A DNA stretch of 64,000 nucleotides from Lachnospiraceae bacterium (lineage in GTDB: Bacteria; Bacillota; Clostridia; Lachnospirales; Lachnospiraceae), in assembly GCA_910575555.1 (NCBI GenBank), contig CAJTFX010000006.1, positions 187,509-251,508 on the forward strand, in the 5' to 3' direction. Below the pieces are notes generated by a model, which did not search any database, had not been told where the DNA came from, and saw only the letters and a program-made list of their open reading frames with translations. Shown in pieces: positions 51,923 to 60,357 of the stretch. Made by a program: the position numbers and the translations under genes. How positions within the stretch are numbered: position 1 is the first letter of the stretch; every line of letters starts with the position of its first letter.

Positions 51923-53233
51923 GTGTCATTATATAGACAAATTATCAAGAGGCAGGAAAAGATATCTTTGATAGGGCTAGGATATGTAGGTATGCCCATT
52001 GCAGTAGCATTTTCAAAAAAAGCGGATGTTATAGGGTTTGATTTAAATGAAGAAAAAATAAAACTTTATCAGGAAGGAATCGATCCAACAAAAGAAGTGG
52101 GAGATGAAGCGATAAAACAGTGTACCGTGACGTTCACTGCAAATGAGGAAAAACTACAGGAGGCTAAGTTCCATATTGTTGCTGTTCCTACGCCAGTGAA
52201 AAAAGATCATACACCAGATTTATCTCCAGTTGAAGGAGCAAGTAGGATTTTAGGTAGGAATCTTAGGAAGGGTTCTATTGTGGTGTATGAATCGACAGTA
52301 TATCCGGGTGTGACGGAAGAAATTTGCGTTCCAATATTGGAAAAAGAATCAGGATTAGTATGTGGAAAAGACTTTAAAATCGGTTATTCTCCAGAGCGGA
52401 TTAATCCGGGGGACAAGATTCATAGGTTAGAGACTATTACAAAGATTGTTTCTGGGATGGACGTAGAAACTTTAGAGGAGATTGCTAATGTTTACCGAAT
52501 AGTGGTAGAAGCAGGGGTATATGAGGCTGAAAATATCAAGGTTGCGGAAGCCGCTAAAGTAATTGAAAACAGTCAGAGAGATATTAATATTGCTTTTATG
52601 AATGAATTATCCATTATTTTTAATAAAATGGGAATTGATACCCAGGCTGTTTTGAAGGCTGCTAGTACAAAATGGAATTTTCTAAACTTTCAGCCGGGAT
52701 TGGTAGGAGGACATTGTATTGGTGTAGATCCTTATTATTTGACATATAAAGCGGAACAACTGGGATATCACAGTCAAATTATTCTTTCTGGACGCCGAAT
52801 TAATGATGATATGGGAAAATATGTTGCTGAGAACTTGGTGAAAAATCTGATTAAACAAGACAAGAATGTAAAAGATGCAAAAGTTGCAATTTTAGGATTT
52901 ACATTTAAAGAGAATTGTCCAGATACAAGAAATACTAAAGTGATAGATATTGTAAATGAGTTGAAAGAATATGGAATAGGGCCCCTTATAGTAGACCCAC
53001 AGGCAGACGCAGCGGAGGCGGACAGTTTATATGGCATTCAGTTTGAAGAAATGGAAAATTTGCAGAACTTGGATGCTGTTGTTTTGGCGGTTGGGCATAA
53101 TGAATTTAGGAAATTGTCTATAGATAAACTGAATAGTCTTTATACAAATGAAAAAAGAATTCTTTTAGATATAAAAGGAATTTTGGATCGCAAGAAATTT
53201 GAACAAGCAGGCTATGTTTATTGGAGGTTATAA
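51923..53233 (+). CDS. tviB: UDP-N-acetylglucosamine/hexosamine 6-dehydrogenase, TviB/WbpA type
   Basis: 436 residues from GTG 51923, chosen because GGAGG (51911-51915) lies 7 nt upstream; the ATG at 51917 would be too close. NAD motif SLIGLGYVGMPIAVAF, ESTVYPGVTEE, the Cys265 site in VGGHCIGVDPYYLTYKA and FKENCPDTRNTKV. This long form oxidises the C6 of UDP-GlcNAc or UDP-GalNAc to the uronic acid. It pairs with the 4-epimerase that starts 1 nt after its stop. Together they match the Vi-antigen TviB/TviC route to UDP-GalNAcA. Confidence 0.88.
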   Translation: MSLYRQIIKRQEKISLIGLGYVGMPIAVAFSKKADVIGFDLNEEKIKLYQEGIDPTKEVGDEAIKQCTVTFTANEEKLQEAKFHIVAVPTPVKKDHTPDLSPVEGASRILGRNLRKGSIVVYESTVYPGVTEEICVPILEKESGLVCGKDFKIGYSPERINPGDKIHRLETITKIVSGMDVETLEEIANVYRIVVEAGVYEAENIKVAEAAKVIENSQRDINIAFMNELSIIFNKMGIDTQAVLKAASTKWNFLNFQPGLVGGHCIGVDPYYLTYKAEQLGYHSQIILSGRRINDDMGKYVAENLVKNLIKQDKNVKDAKVAILGFTFKENCPDTRNTKVIDIVNELKEYGIGPLIVDPQADAAEADSLYGIQFEEMENLQNLDAVVLAVGHNEFRKLSIDKLNSLYTNEKRILLDIKGILDRKKFEQAGYVYWRL

Positions 53234-53234
53234 A

Positions 53235-54209
53235 ATGGGTTATTGTGATATAGAATTTCCAAAGGGAAGTTTATTTTTAGTTACAGGCGGTGCGGGATTT
53301 ATTGGATCTAATCTTTGTGAAGCGATTTTGTCTATGGGCTATAATGTAAGGTGCCTGGACAATCTTTCAACCGGAAGGCAGGAGAATATAGATTTATTTT
53401 TGGACAACCCAAAGTATTCTTTTATAAAAGGGGATATTACAGAGCTTGAGACTTGCGTGAATGCATGCAAAGATGTGGACTTTGTATTGAATCAGGCGGC
53501 TTGGGGAAGCGTTCCGAGAAGTATTGAGATGCCTCTTTATTATGAAGAAGTAAATATAAGGGGCACTCTTAATATGATGGAGGCTGCCAGACAAAATGGA
53601 GTTAAGAAATTTGTTTATGCGTCCAGTTCTTCAGTTTATGGCGATCATCCTGTGTTACCAAAAAAGGAAGGACAAGAAGGTAATTTACTTTCCCCATATG
53701 CATTGACAAAGCGCGTAGACGAGGAGTATGGGAAGCTTTATTACAGTTTATATGGTTTGGATACCTATGGATTACGCTACTTTAATGTATTTGGAAGAAG
53801 ACAGGATCCCAATGGAGCCTATGCGGCTGTTATTCCTAAATTTTTAAAGTTATTGTTAAATGATGAGGCACCCACCATAAATGGAGATGGAAAACAGTCC
53901 AGAGATTTTACGTATATTGATAATGTAATAGAGGCGAATCTAAAGGCTTGTAAAGCATCACATGAGGCAGGCGGCCAGGCATATAATATTGCTTATGGGG
54001 GAAGAGAATATCTGATTGATTTATATTATGAAATGTGCGAGATACTGGGAAAAAAGATAGAACCCCAATTTGGACCTGACCGGGCAGGAGATATCAAACA
54101 TTCTAATGCGGATATTTCAAAAGCCAGAGAGTTTTTGGGGTATGATCCACAGTATAATTTTGCGGAAGGTCTACAGTTGGCAATTGATTGGTATAAGAAA
54201 AATCTTTAA
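53235..54209 (+). CDS. tviC: UDP-GlcNAc(A) C4-epimerase, TviC/WbpP type
   Basis: 324 residues from ATG 53235 (TTGGAGG upstream). Extended SDR with VTGGAGFIGSNLCEAIL, NQAAWGSVPRSIEMP, the catalytic YALTKR and the family signature LRYFNVFGRRQDPNGAYAAV, which matches WbpP/TviC closely. It interconverts gluco and galacto forms of UDP-N-acetylhexosamines or their uronic acids. Coupled to tviB. Confidence 0.9.
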   Translation: MGYCDIEFPKGSLFLVTGGAGFIGSNLCEAILSMGYNVRCLDNLSTGRQENIDLFLDNPKYSFIKGDITELETCVNACKDVDFVLNQAAWGSVPRSIEMPLYYEEVNIRGTLNMMEAARQNGVKKFVYASSSSVYGDHPVLPKKEGQEGNLLSPYALTKRVDEEYGKLYYSLYGLDTYGLRYFNVFGRRQDPNGAYAAVIPKFLKLLLNDEAPTINGDGKQSRDFTYIDNVIEANLKACKASHEAGGQAYNIAYGGREYLIDLYYEMCEILGKKIEPQFGPDRAGDIKHSNADISKAREFLGYDPQYNFAEGLQLAIDWYKKNL

Positions 54210-54318
54210 AATTTTAATGAGAATTTTAAAGATTATTTTTGTTAAAATTATTAATGAGAAGGTTTGGTGGATATATTAGGGAATTTTAAAAACAGAAAAT
54301 TCTGAAAGGCGGATATAT

Positions 54319-55248
54319 ATGAAAATCGACAAGAGTAGAATATGTTTTGTCAGTGCTAAGGCAAAAAACGATGAGTATTTTGATGGAATAGCTAAAATGG
54401 GATATCGGATACTTATTCCTTATAAAGATTGGAATATCATAATGCGTTGTTTACGTGAGGCTTGGTTTAGATTGAAGTTGCCTAAAAGATCAATATGGTA
54501 TAATTCAAAAATCTCAAAAGTTCATGCGGATATGTTTATAGTTAAGGATCCTCTTATAGTACCAGAATTTTTAGGCTGGATGAGAAAGAATCATCCTCAA
54601 AGCCGGATTATTTTAAATTATAATAATAGGGCGGCTATGTCAATTAATCCAGATAAAGTTAGTAATAAAGTAGCTGAAAAATGGTCTTACGATAAAGATG
54701 ACTGTGAAAAATATAATATGAAATTAAAACATGGATCATATATGGATATATATAGAATAAAGAAATTAGGGCGCCCAGTTATAGATGTTTTATATTTAGG
54801 AAGAGATAAAGGGCGCGCAAATATGCTATTTGATTTAAAGCGTCAACTTGAACATATGGGATTGAAAACATATTTTCATATTTGTGCGGATAGAAAATTT
54901 CAGAGATATAAAAAGCCATATTATAAACCAATTTTGCCGTATCAGGATTATCTTAGATTAATGAGAAAAAGCAGGTCAATATTAAATATAGTTCAACCGG
55001 GTCAGACTAGTATTACAATGAGAGAGTATGAAGCAGTGTTTAATAATGTAAAATGTATTACAAACAATCCTGCTATTAGAGAATTTGAATTATATCATCC
55101 CAGTAGGTATTTTATTTTAGGAATTGATGATATGAAAACAATCCAAGAATTTTTTAAAAAAGAATTCATGCCAGTAGAAGAGGAAAAGTTAGAGGAATAT
55201 AAGTTCGATGCAATGGTTGCGCAATTTTTGAATGAGGAGACAAGTTAA
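54319..55248 (+). CDS. Glycosyltransferase-like protein, GT-B C-terminal half recognisable
   Basis: 309 residues. The first ~160 are unrecognised but basic. The second half has VIDVLYLGRDKGRA, YQDYLRLMRKSRSILNIVQPGQTSITMRE and a CITNNPAIREF strand, a pattern seen in CgeB-like or family 1-type transferases with a simplified donor domain. It lies between sugar genes and the polymerase, which supports a transferase role. The 109-nt gap before it has no clear promoter. Confidence 0.6.
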   Translation: MKIDKSRICFVSAKAKNDEYFDGIAKMGYRILIPYKDWNIIMRCLREAWFRLKLPKRSIWYNSKISKVHADMFIVKDPLIVPEFLGWMRKNHPQSRIILNYNNRAAMSINPDKVSNKVAEKWSYDKDDCEKYNMKLKHGSYMDIYRIKKLGRPVIDVLYLGRDKGRANMLFDLKRQLEHMGLKTYFHICADRKFQRYKKPYYKPILPYQDYLRLMRKSRSILNIVQPGQTSITMREYEAVFNNVKCITNNPAIREFELYHPSRYFILGIDDMKTIQEFFKKEFMPVEEEKLEEYKFDAMVAQFLNEETS

Positions 55249-55277
55249 CTAAAGATTTTAGTAAGTAAGGGATAATT

Positions 55278-56384
55278 ATGGGCTTTTTAATAATACTTTT
55301 TCTGTGTGTTTTAGCATATTTGAATCCGAGATCTAAAATTGTTTCATTTATGATTTTGGCATTTATTTGGGTTCTATATGGATTTAATACGTATTCAGGA
55401 GATTTTATAGCGTATGAGAATGTCTATAATAATCTTTGGGATATTGGATTAATGCATTATGAACCAGGATTTTCAATGATAATGGCTTTTTGCAGAAGTT
55501 TTGGCATGTCGTTTATCATGTTTAGAGTTGCATTGGCATTTATTTTTGTTTATCTTTTATATAATGCGATAAAAAAGTATACACAATATAGTGCATTGGC
55601 ATTAGCAATTTATTTAATATTTCCATTTCCTTATTTTATTTCAGTGTTGCGTGGAGGAGTGGCATCGTTAATAATTTTATATTCAATTGATTTTTTGCGA
55701 GAAGAGAATCAGAGACGAGGTGCCTTTAAGTTTGTATTGGGAGTGATGATTGCAGCATTATTTCATTATACTTCCGTATTTTATCTAGTTCTTTTATTTG
55801 CAAGGAAAGAGATTGATGCAAAAAAAATAGGTTGTTTGCTGGGAATAGAGTTTTTTGTAATCTTTTTGTGGAATCGGTTAGATATCCAAAGCATTCTTGC
55901 CATTTTTATCGATAGGGAGAAAACATTAGACTGGTTTGCTCAGCAGAATTATGTAAACAATATGTTGAATGTAAAGGGAGTCTTAAGTAATTTCCTAATA
56001 GTTTTTGGAAATATTTATTTTTCCAGGATAATTAAAGAAAATAATATAAAACAAATGGATGGTTGTGAGTCTAGAGATCTATGGGTATCTAAATTTGCAT
56101 ATAACGCTAATCTTTTAATGTTGCTGTTAGCACCATTTTTATTTTATCGAAATGTGGTTCTTAGATTTATATGGGAGTTGCAGGGTATCAATATCGTAAC
56201 GGCAGTAAATGCAATTAAATTGTTAGAAGAGAATAGAAAAGAAAAAAAGAAAAGGGTTGTATCAATTATTGGGCTTATATCTGTTGAATGGGTAATTGGG
56301 TTATTTTTTTATATCATTGGGCCAGTAGGAACAGAAAATTCATTGTTAGAGTTATTTAGGAATAATCTATTTCATTTAATTTAA
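55278..56384 (+). CDS. EpsG/Wzy-like polysaccharide polymerase
   Basis: 368 residues with about ten membrane helices. The early loop GFNTYSGDFIAYENVY and SVLRGGVASLIILY (Arg in a membrane-edge motif) are typical of the EpsG branch of Wzy polymerases. It would join lipid-linked repeat units outside the membrane. Followed directly by the Wzx flippase, the usual Wzy partner. Confidence 0.82.
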   Translation: MGFLIILFLCVLAYLNPRSKIVSFMILAFIWVLYGFNTYSGDFIAYENVYNNLWDIGLMHYEPGFSMIMAFCRSFGMSFIMFRVALAFIFVYLLYNAIKKYTQYSALALAIYLIFPFPYFISVLRGGVASLIILYSIDFLREENQRRGAFKFVLGVMIAALFHYTSVFYLVLLFARKEIDAKKIGCLLGIEFFVIFLWNRLDIQSILAIFIDREKTLDWFAQQNYVNNMLNVKGVLSNFLIVFGNIYFSRIIKENNIKQMDGCESRDLWVSKFAYNANLLMLLLAPFLFYRNVVLRFIWELQGINIVTAVNAIKLLEENRKEKKKRVVSIIGLISVEWVIGLFFYIIGPVGTENSLLELFRNNLFHLI

Positions 56385-56402
56385 ACATTAAGAGGTTAGA
56401 GT

Positions 56403-57881
56403 ATGGTGAAAGTTACTAAAAAAGAATTTATTAATAGTTCTTTATGGAAGATAGTGGAACAGTTTTCTACAAAAGGGATATCATTACTCTTTTCTATTAT
56501 TCTTACCAGGATGTTATCGCCTAGTTCCTATGGGTTGATAGCGTTAACGGCTGTATTTACAAATCTTTCAGATATTTTAATAGATGGTGGATTTAGCACT
56601 GCTTTGATTAGAAAAAAAGAAGTGGATGATTGTGATTTTTCATGTGTTTTAGTTGTCAGCCTCTCAATCGCTACAATTTTATATATTGTAATGTTTATTT
56701 TAGCGCCGGCAATTTCTGTATACTATAGGGAACCGCAGCTTACATCCGTGTTGAGAATCATAGGTTTAATGCTTTTTATTCAGGCGTTCTCTGCAGTAAG
56801 AACAGCAATAGTGAACCGTAATATGCAGTTCAAATTGCTCTTTCGTTGCAATCTTCTTGGTACTGTAGTATCGGGAATTATTGGTGTGATTGCAGCTAGT
56901 CTTGGATGGGGTGTTTGGGCTTTGGTATTGCAACGGTTATTGCAACTGGCTTTATCAATATTATTTTTAGCCCTGAAAATGAATTTTAAAATAAATTTTC
57001 ATTTTGATTTTATACGCTTGAAGGAAATAATGAAATTTAGTATAGGGGTAGTGGGAGCGTCGTTAATTAATTATTTAAGCAGTAGCTTTTATAGTTTGTT
57101 AGTTGGAAAAAAGTATTCCGTAATTGATTTAGGGTATTCCGATAAAGGGGCTCAATTACCGACACAGGTGTCTCTTTATACATTTGGGGCGATGTCCAGT
57201 GTATTGCTGCCAACTCTGGCATCTTATCAATCAGATATTCCCATGGTAAAAAAAGTAGTACGAAAAGTGTTTCAAATGACAAGCTATTTGATAGCTCCAA
57301 TGATGATAGGTCTTGCACTTGTTTCAGAGGAAGTAATTGTGATTTTATTTACAGATAATTGGCTTCCGGCGGTTCCGATTATGCAGGCGAATTGTTTGTA
57401 CTATTTAGCGACACCGTTTATGCTGATTAGTGTTCAGGTTTTTTATGCCTTAGGGTATAGCAGATCTAGAGTGAAAACTGAATTGGTACGAATGGTATTT
57501 CAGGTAGTTGGAGTGACAGTTTTTGGACTTGTAATCGGCTGTAATATTGGGCAATTGGCGTGGGTTATTGCGATTGTAGCTGTATTATCAGCTATAGTTA
57601 CTTTTTTAGAAGTTAGATCAATGATTGGATATAAAATAGTTGAGTGTTTAAAGGATATATATCTGCCGATTTTAGCAGCGATTGGAATGGGAATGGCAAT
57701 AATAGTGCTCGACAGAGGAATTATAGCGAGATTTTCGTTTGAGTCAAATATTCTATCTTTGTTACTTAAAGTGTCATGTGGGGGCATAATTTATTTACTC
57801 CTTTCTATTGTTTGTAAAATGAATGGATTTGTTGAAGTGAAACATATATTTGATGATGTAAAAAGGAGAAAAAATGAGTAA
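56403..57881 (+). CDS. wzx: Wzx-type lipid-linked oligosaccharide flippase
   Basis: 492 residues, about fourteen membrane helices. The N-terminus (SLWKIVEQFSTKGISLLFS), the RMLSPSSYGLIAL turn and YTFGAMSSVLLPTLASY are typical of WzxC-like flippases of the MOP superfamily. It moves undecaprenyl-diphosphate-linked repeats to the outer face for the EpsG-like polymerase. The next gene starts within its last 8 nt. Confidence 0.9.
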   Translation: MVKVTKKEFINSSLWKIVEQFSTKGISLLFSIILTRMLSPSSYGLIALTAVFTNLSDILIDGGFSTALIRKKEVDDCDFSCVLVVSLSIATILYIVMFILAPAISVYYREPQLTSVLRIIGLMLFIQAFSAVRTAIVNRNMQFKLLFRCNLLGTVVSGIIGVIAASLGWGVWALVLQRLLQLALSILFLALKMNFKINFHFDFIRLKEIMKFSIGVVGASLINYLSSSFYSLLVGKKYSVIDLGYSDKGAQLPTQVSLYTFGAMSSVLLPTLASYQSDIPMVKKVVRKVFQMTSYLIAPMMIGLALVSEEVIVILFTDNWLPAVPIMQANCLYYLATPFMLISVQVFYALGYSRSRVKTELVRMVFQVVGVTVFGLVIGCNIGQLAWVIAIVAVLSAIVTFLEVRSMIGYKIVECLKDIYLPILAAIGMGMAIIVLDRGIIARFSFESNILSLLLKVSCGGIIYLLLSIVCKMNGFVEVKHIFDDVKRRKNE

Positions 57882-59031
57882 TATTTTATGTGTATATGAG
57901 GGAGAAACTATAACTGTTAGTATTTTGAGAGAAATATTTGAAAAAATGTTTTTTGGAACTTCTATAAAATATGATTTTAAGGCTGACAAATCCATTTTGC
58001 CAAATGATATAGACGAGGCAAATGTACTATTTTTGATCCGTTCTCAAGATTTTCTTTCACATAGATTAGTGAAGAAAGCCCAAAAGAGTGGTTGTTTTGT
58101 TGTGTTATTTATTGATGATAACCTGTTTTCCCTGCCCAAGGATATGCCGTCTATACCTTGGAGAAAGACGGTTTTGCAGAGAAATTTGCGAAGTGCAGAT
58201 ATGCTAGTATCTTCTAGCCCGTATATATGCAAATTATATGAAGGAAAAACAAGGCAAAAGCGAGGTGCAAGTATTTCGACGATCGTATCAGAAGATGAAC
58301 TTTCTCTTGCTATAAGGAAACGTGAAGAAAAGGATTGTGTAAAATTAGTTTATGCAGCGGGAGGGGGGCATGAAGAGTTTTTTATGAAATATATTCATCC
58401 TATACTTCCGGAGTTGAATAGAAAATATGGGAAACAAATATCAATAACGTTTGTAGGGGTACATCCTGAAATGTGTCAGGAAGATTATGCATTTAAGGTA
58501 AATTATATTAAAAGTATGCCTTTGAAAAAATACAGGCAATTTATGAGGAAAATGGATTATGATATTGGCCTTGCTCCTCTGGAAAACAATTCTTTTAATA
58601 AATGTAAGTATTTTAACAAGTATATAGAATATTCCTTAGTAGGGGTTGTAGGAATTTATAGCAAGTGCAAGCCATATACTTACGTGATTGAAGATGAGAA
58701 AAATGGTTTTTTTGCTGATGACAATGAGGAAAGTTGGTTCAAGGCAATTTGTAAAGCCATAGATTCTGAAGAGTTAAGAAATCGTTGTTTGGTAAATGCT
58801 GTGGACCAATTGAGGTCGGACTTCAATCCCCTAGAGGTTCGAGAAAATTTTTTACGCAATATGCCGGAAGTATTTAGAAAAAAGGAAAGCGGTTGGAGAT
58901 GCAATACCCTGTTTTGGGCTCATGTCGTAAATAAATTATATCGATTAGCTGATACGATTTATCTATTTATATTTTATTTGAGACGGATAGGGATAATTGG
59001 TGTTTTCAAAAGGGTGCAAGAGTGTAAATAA
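57874..59031 (+). CDS. GT-B glycosyltransferase
   Basis: 385 residues. The C-terminal domain shows VKLVYAAGGGHEEFFMKY, ISITFVGVHPE, DYDIGLAPLENNSFNKCKY and NGFFADDNEESW, the layout of family 1/4-like transferases. The N-terminal part has FLIRSQDFLSHRLVKKA and FIDDNLFSLP. AAAGGAG precedes the ATG inside the wzx end, so it is co-translated. Its closest visible relative is the next gene. Donor unknown. Confidence 0.78.
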   Translation: MSNILCVYEGETITVSILREIFEKMFFGTSIKYDFKADKSILPNDIDEANVLFLIRSQDFLSHRLVKKAQKSGCFVVLFIDDNLFSLPKDMPSIPWRKTVLQRNLRSADMLVSSSPYICKLYEGKTRQKRGASISTIVSEDELSLAIRKREEKDCVKLVYAAGGGHEEFFMKYIHPILPELNRKYGKQISITFVGVHPEMCQEDYAFKVNYIKSMPLKKYRQFMRKMDYDIGLAPLENNSFNKCKYFNKYIEYSLVGVVGIYSKCKPYTYVIEDEKNGFFADDNEESWFKAICKAIDSEELRNRCLVNAVDQLRSDFNPLEVRENFLRNMPEVFRKKESGWRCNTLFWAHVVNKLYRLADTIYLFIFYLRRIGIIGVFKRVQECK

Positions 59032-59098
59032 AAAATAATGTGAAAGGAATTTGCTTTTGTGGTTAAAAATGCTTTAACCTCTAAGGTAGGGATAAAAG

Positions 59099-60289
59099 AT
59101 GGGTAATTTGTTATGTATCTATAAAAGAGAAATGCCAAGTGTTGGCATTTTACGGAGTATGTTTCAAAAGTTATTTGTATCAACTTCGGTGAAGTGTATA
59201 TTTAAGAGGAACAATGCAGTGACGCAGAAGGATGTGGATAAGGCAGATACTGTATTGTTAATACGGCCTCAAGATGTACTTTCATTGAAAATTGCAGAAA
59301 AGGCGAAAAAAGTCGGATGTTTTATTATTTTTTTTATGGATGATGACATTTTTTTATTACCTGAAACATTACCCTCTATTCCTTGGAGAATAAAGGCATT
59401 AAGAAAGAGTTTAAACCTGTCTGACATAATTTTGTCTTCTAGCCCGCGTATTTGTACCAAATATAAAGGAATGACAGCGCAAAATCGCAGCGGAGTTCTT
59501 CATACAGTTGTTTCTGAGGAAGAATTAGGGCTTGTTCCCGAAAAGAAGCAAGGCTCCAGATGTGTAAAGTTAGTTTATGCGGCTGGTGGCAGTCATGAAG
59601 AATTTTTTATGAAATATATTTTTCCTATTTTATCGCTCTTAGATAAAAAATATGGCAGAGAGATATCCTTATCTTTTGTTGGGGTACATCCGCAAATAGA
59701 TTTAGCTAAATTTTCTTTTGATATAGACTTTTACAAGGGTATGCCATTGATGGAATATAGAAAGTTTATGCGGGAAAAGAACTTTGATATAGGCCTGTCT
59801 CCCATAAAAAATGATTCTTTTAGCAAATGTAAATATTTCAACAAATATATAGAGTATACATTGGTTGGTATCATAGGAGTTTATAGTAATTGTGAACCCT
59901 ATACGTATGTGATAAAAGATGGGGAAAATGGTTTTTTGGCTGATTTTGCGGAAGACAGCTGGTTCAATGCAATATGTAAAGCGATAGATCAAGAGAAAGT
60001 AAGAAATCAATGTTTAAAGAATGCGGTATATCAATTAAAGTCAGAGTTTAATGAAAGTAAAATTAGGGAGGAGCTTTTAAAGAATGTTCCGGAACTAAAG
60101 GAAAAAAGAAAAAAAGAGAGAGGATGCCCATCGTTATTTTCAGTGCACGCTTTGTATCATATTTATAATTTGGCAGATATTATTTATTTAGGGGTATTTT
60201 ATATGACGCGAATGGGATGGAACGGGTTGATACAAAAAGTAAAATCGCATATACTTGATAATAAAATTAATCAAAAAATTTCTCCATGA
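59099..60289 (+). CDS. GT-B glycosyltransferase, tandem paralogue
   Basis: 396 residues, collinear with the preceding gene over its whole length: SVGILRSMFQKLFVSTS, LIRPQDVLSLK, KLVYAAGGSHEEFFMKY, DIGLSPIKNDSFSKCKY and NGFLADFAEDSW. Both copies look intact. The pair arose by duplication and may add two similar residues. The gene ends at the hairpin at 60292. Confidence 0.78.
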   Translation: MGNLLCIYKREMPSVGILRSMFQKLFVSTSVKCIFKRNNAVTQKDVDKADTVLLIRPQDVLSLKIAEKAKKVGCFIIFFMDDDIFLLPETLPSIPWRIKALRKSLNLSDIILSSSPRICTKYKGMTAQNRSGVLHTVVSEEELGLVPEKKQGSRCVKLVYAAGGSHEEFFMKYIFPILSLLDKKYGREISLSFVGVHPQIDLAKFSFDIDFYKGMPLMEYRKFMREKNFDIGLSPIKNDSFSKCKYFNKYIEYTLVGIIGVYSNCEPYTYVIKDGENGFLADFAEDSWFNAICKAIDQEKVRNQCLKNAVYQLKSEFNESKIREELLKNVPELKEKRKKERGCPSLFSVHALYHIYNLADIIYLGVFYMTRMGWNGLIQKVKSHILDNKINQKISP

Positions 60290-60291
60290 TC

Positions 60292-60335
60292 CAAAAGTTG
60301 CTGTTTGCTAGAAAATGGGCAAGCAGCAACTTTTG
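60292..60335. terminator. Hairpin between convergent operons
   Basis: CAAAAGTTGCTG (60292-60303) pairs perfectly with CAGCAACTTTTG (60324-60335), with a 20-nt loop. It lies between the stops at 60289 (+) and 60358 (-). T runs are short on either side, so efficiency is uncertain, but position and stem fit a bidirectional terminator. Confidence 0.65.
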
Positions 60336-60357
60336 AATTAAAAAATCATAAAAATAG

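Noticed and set aside
54210-54318. Possible promoter in the gap before the orphan glycosyltransferase
   Set aside because: TTGTTA is present but no acceptable -10 sequence occurs at 16-18 nt, so no promoter is called.
59061-59079. Short inverted repeat GGTTAAA/TTTAACC between the two GT-B paralogues
   Set aside because: A 7-bp AT-rich stem with no T run is expected by chance in this composition; the genes appear co-transcribed.
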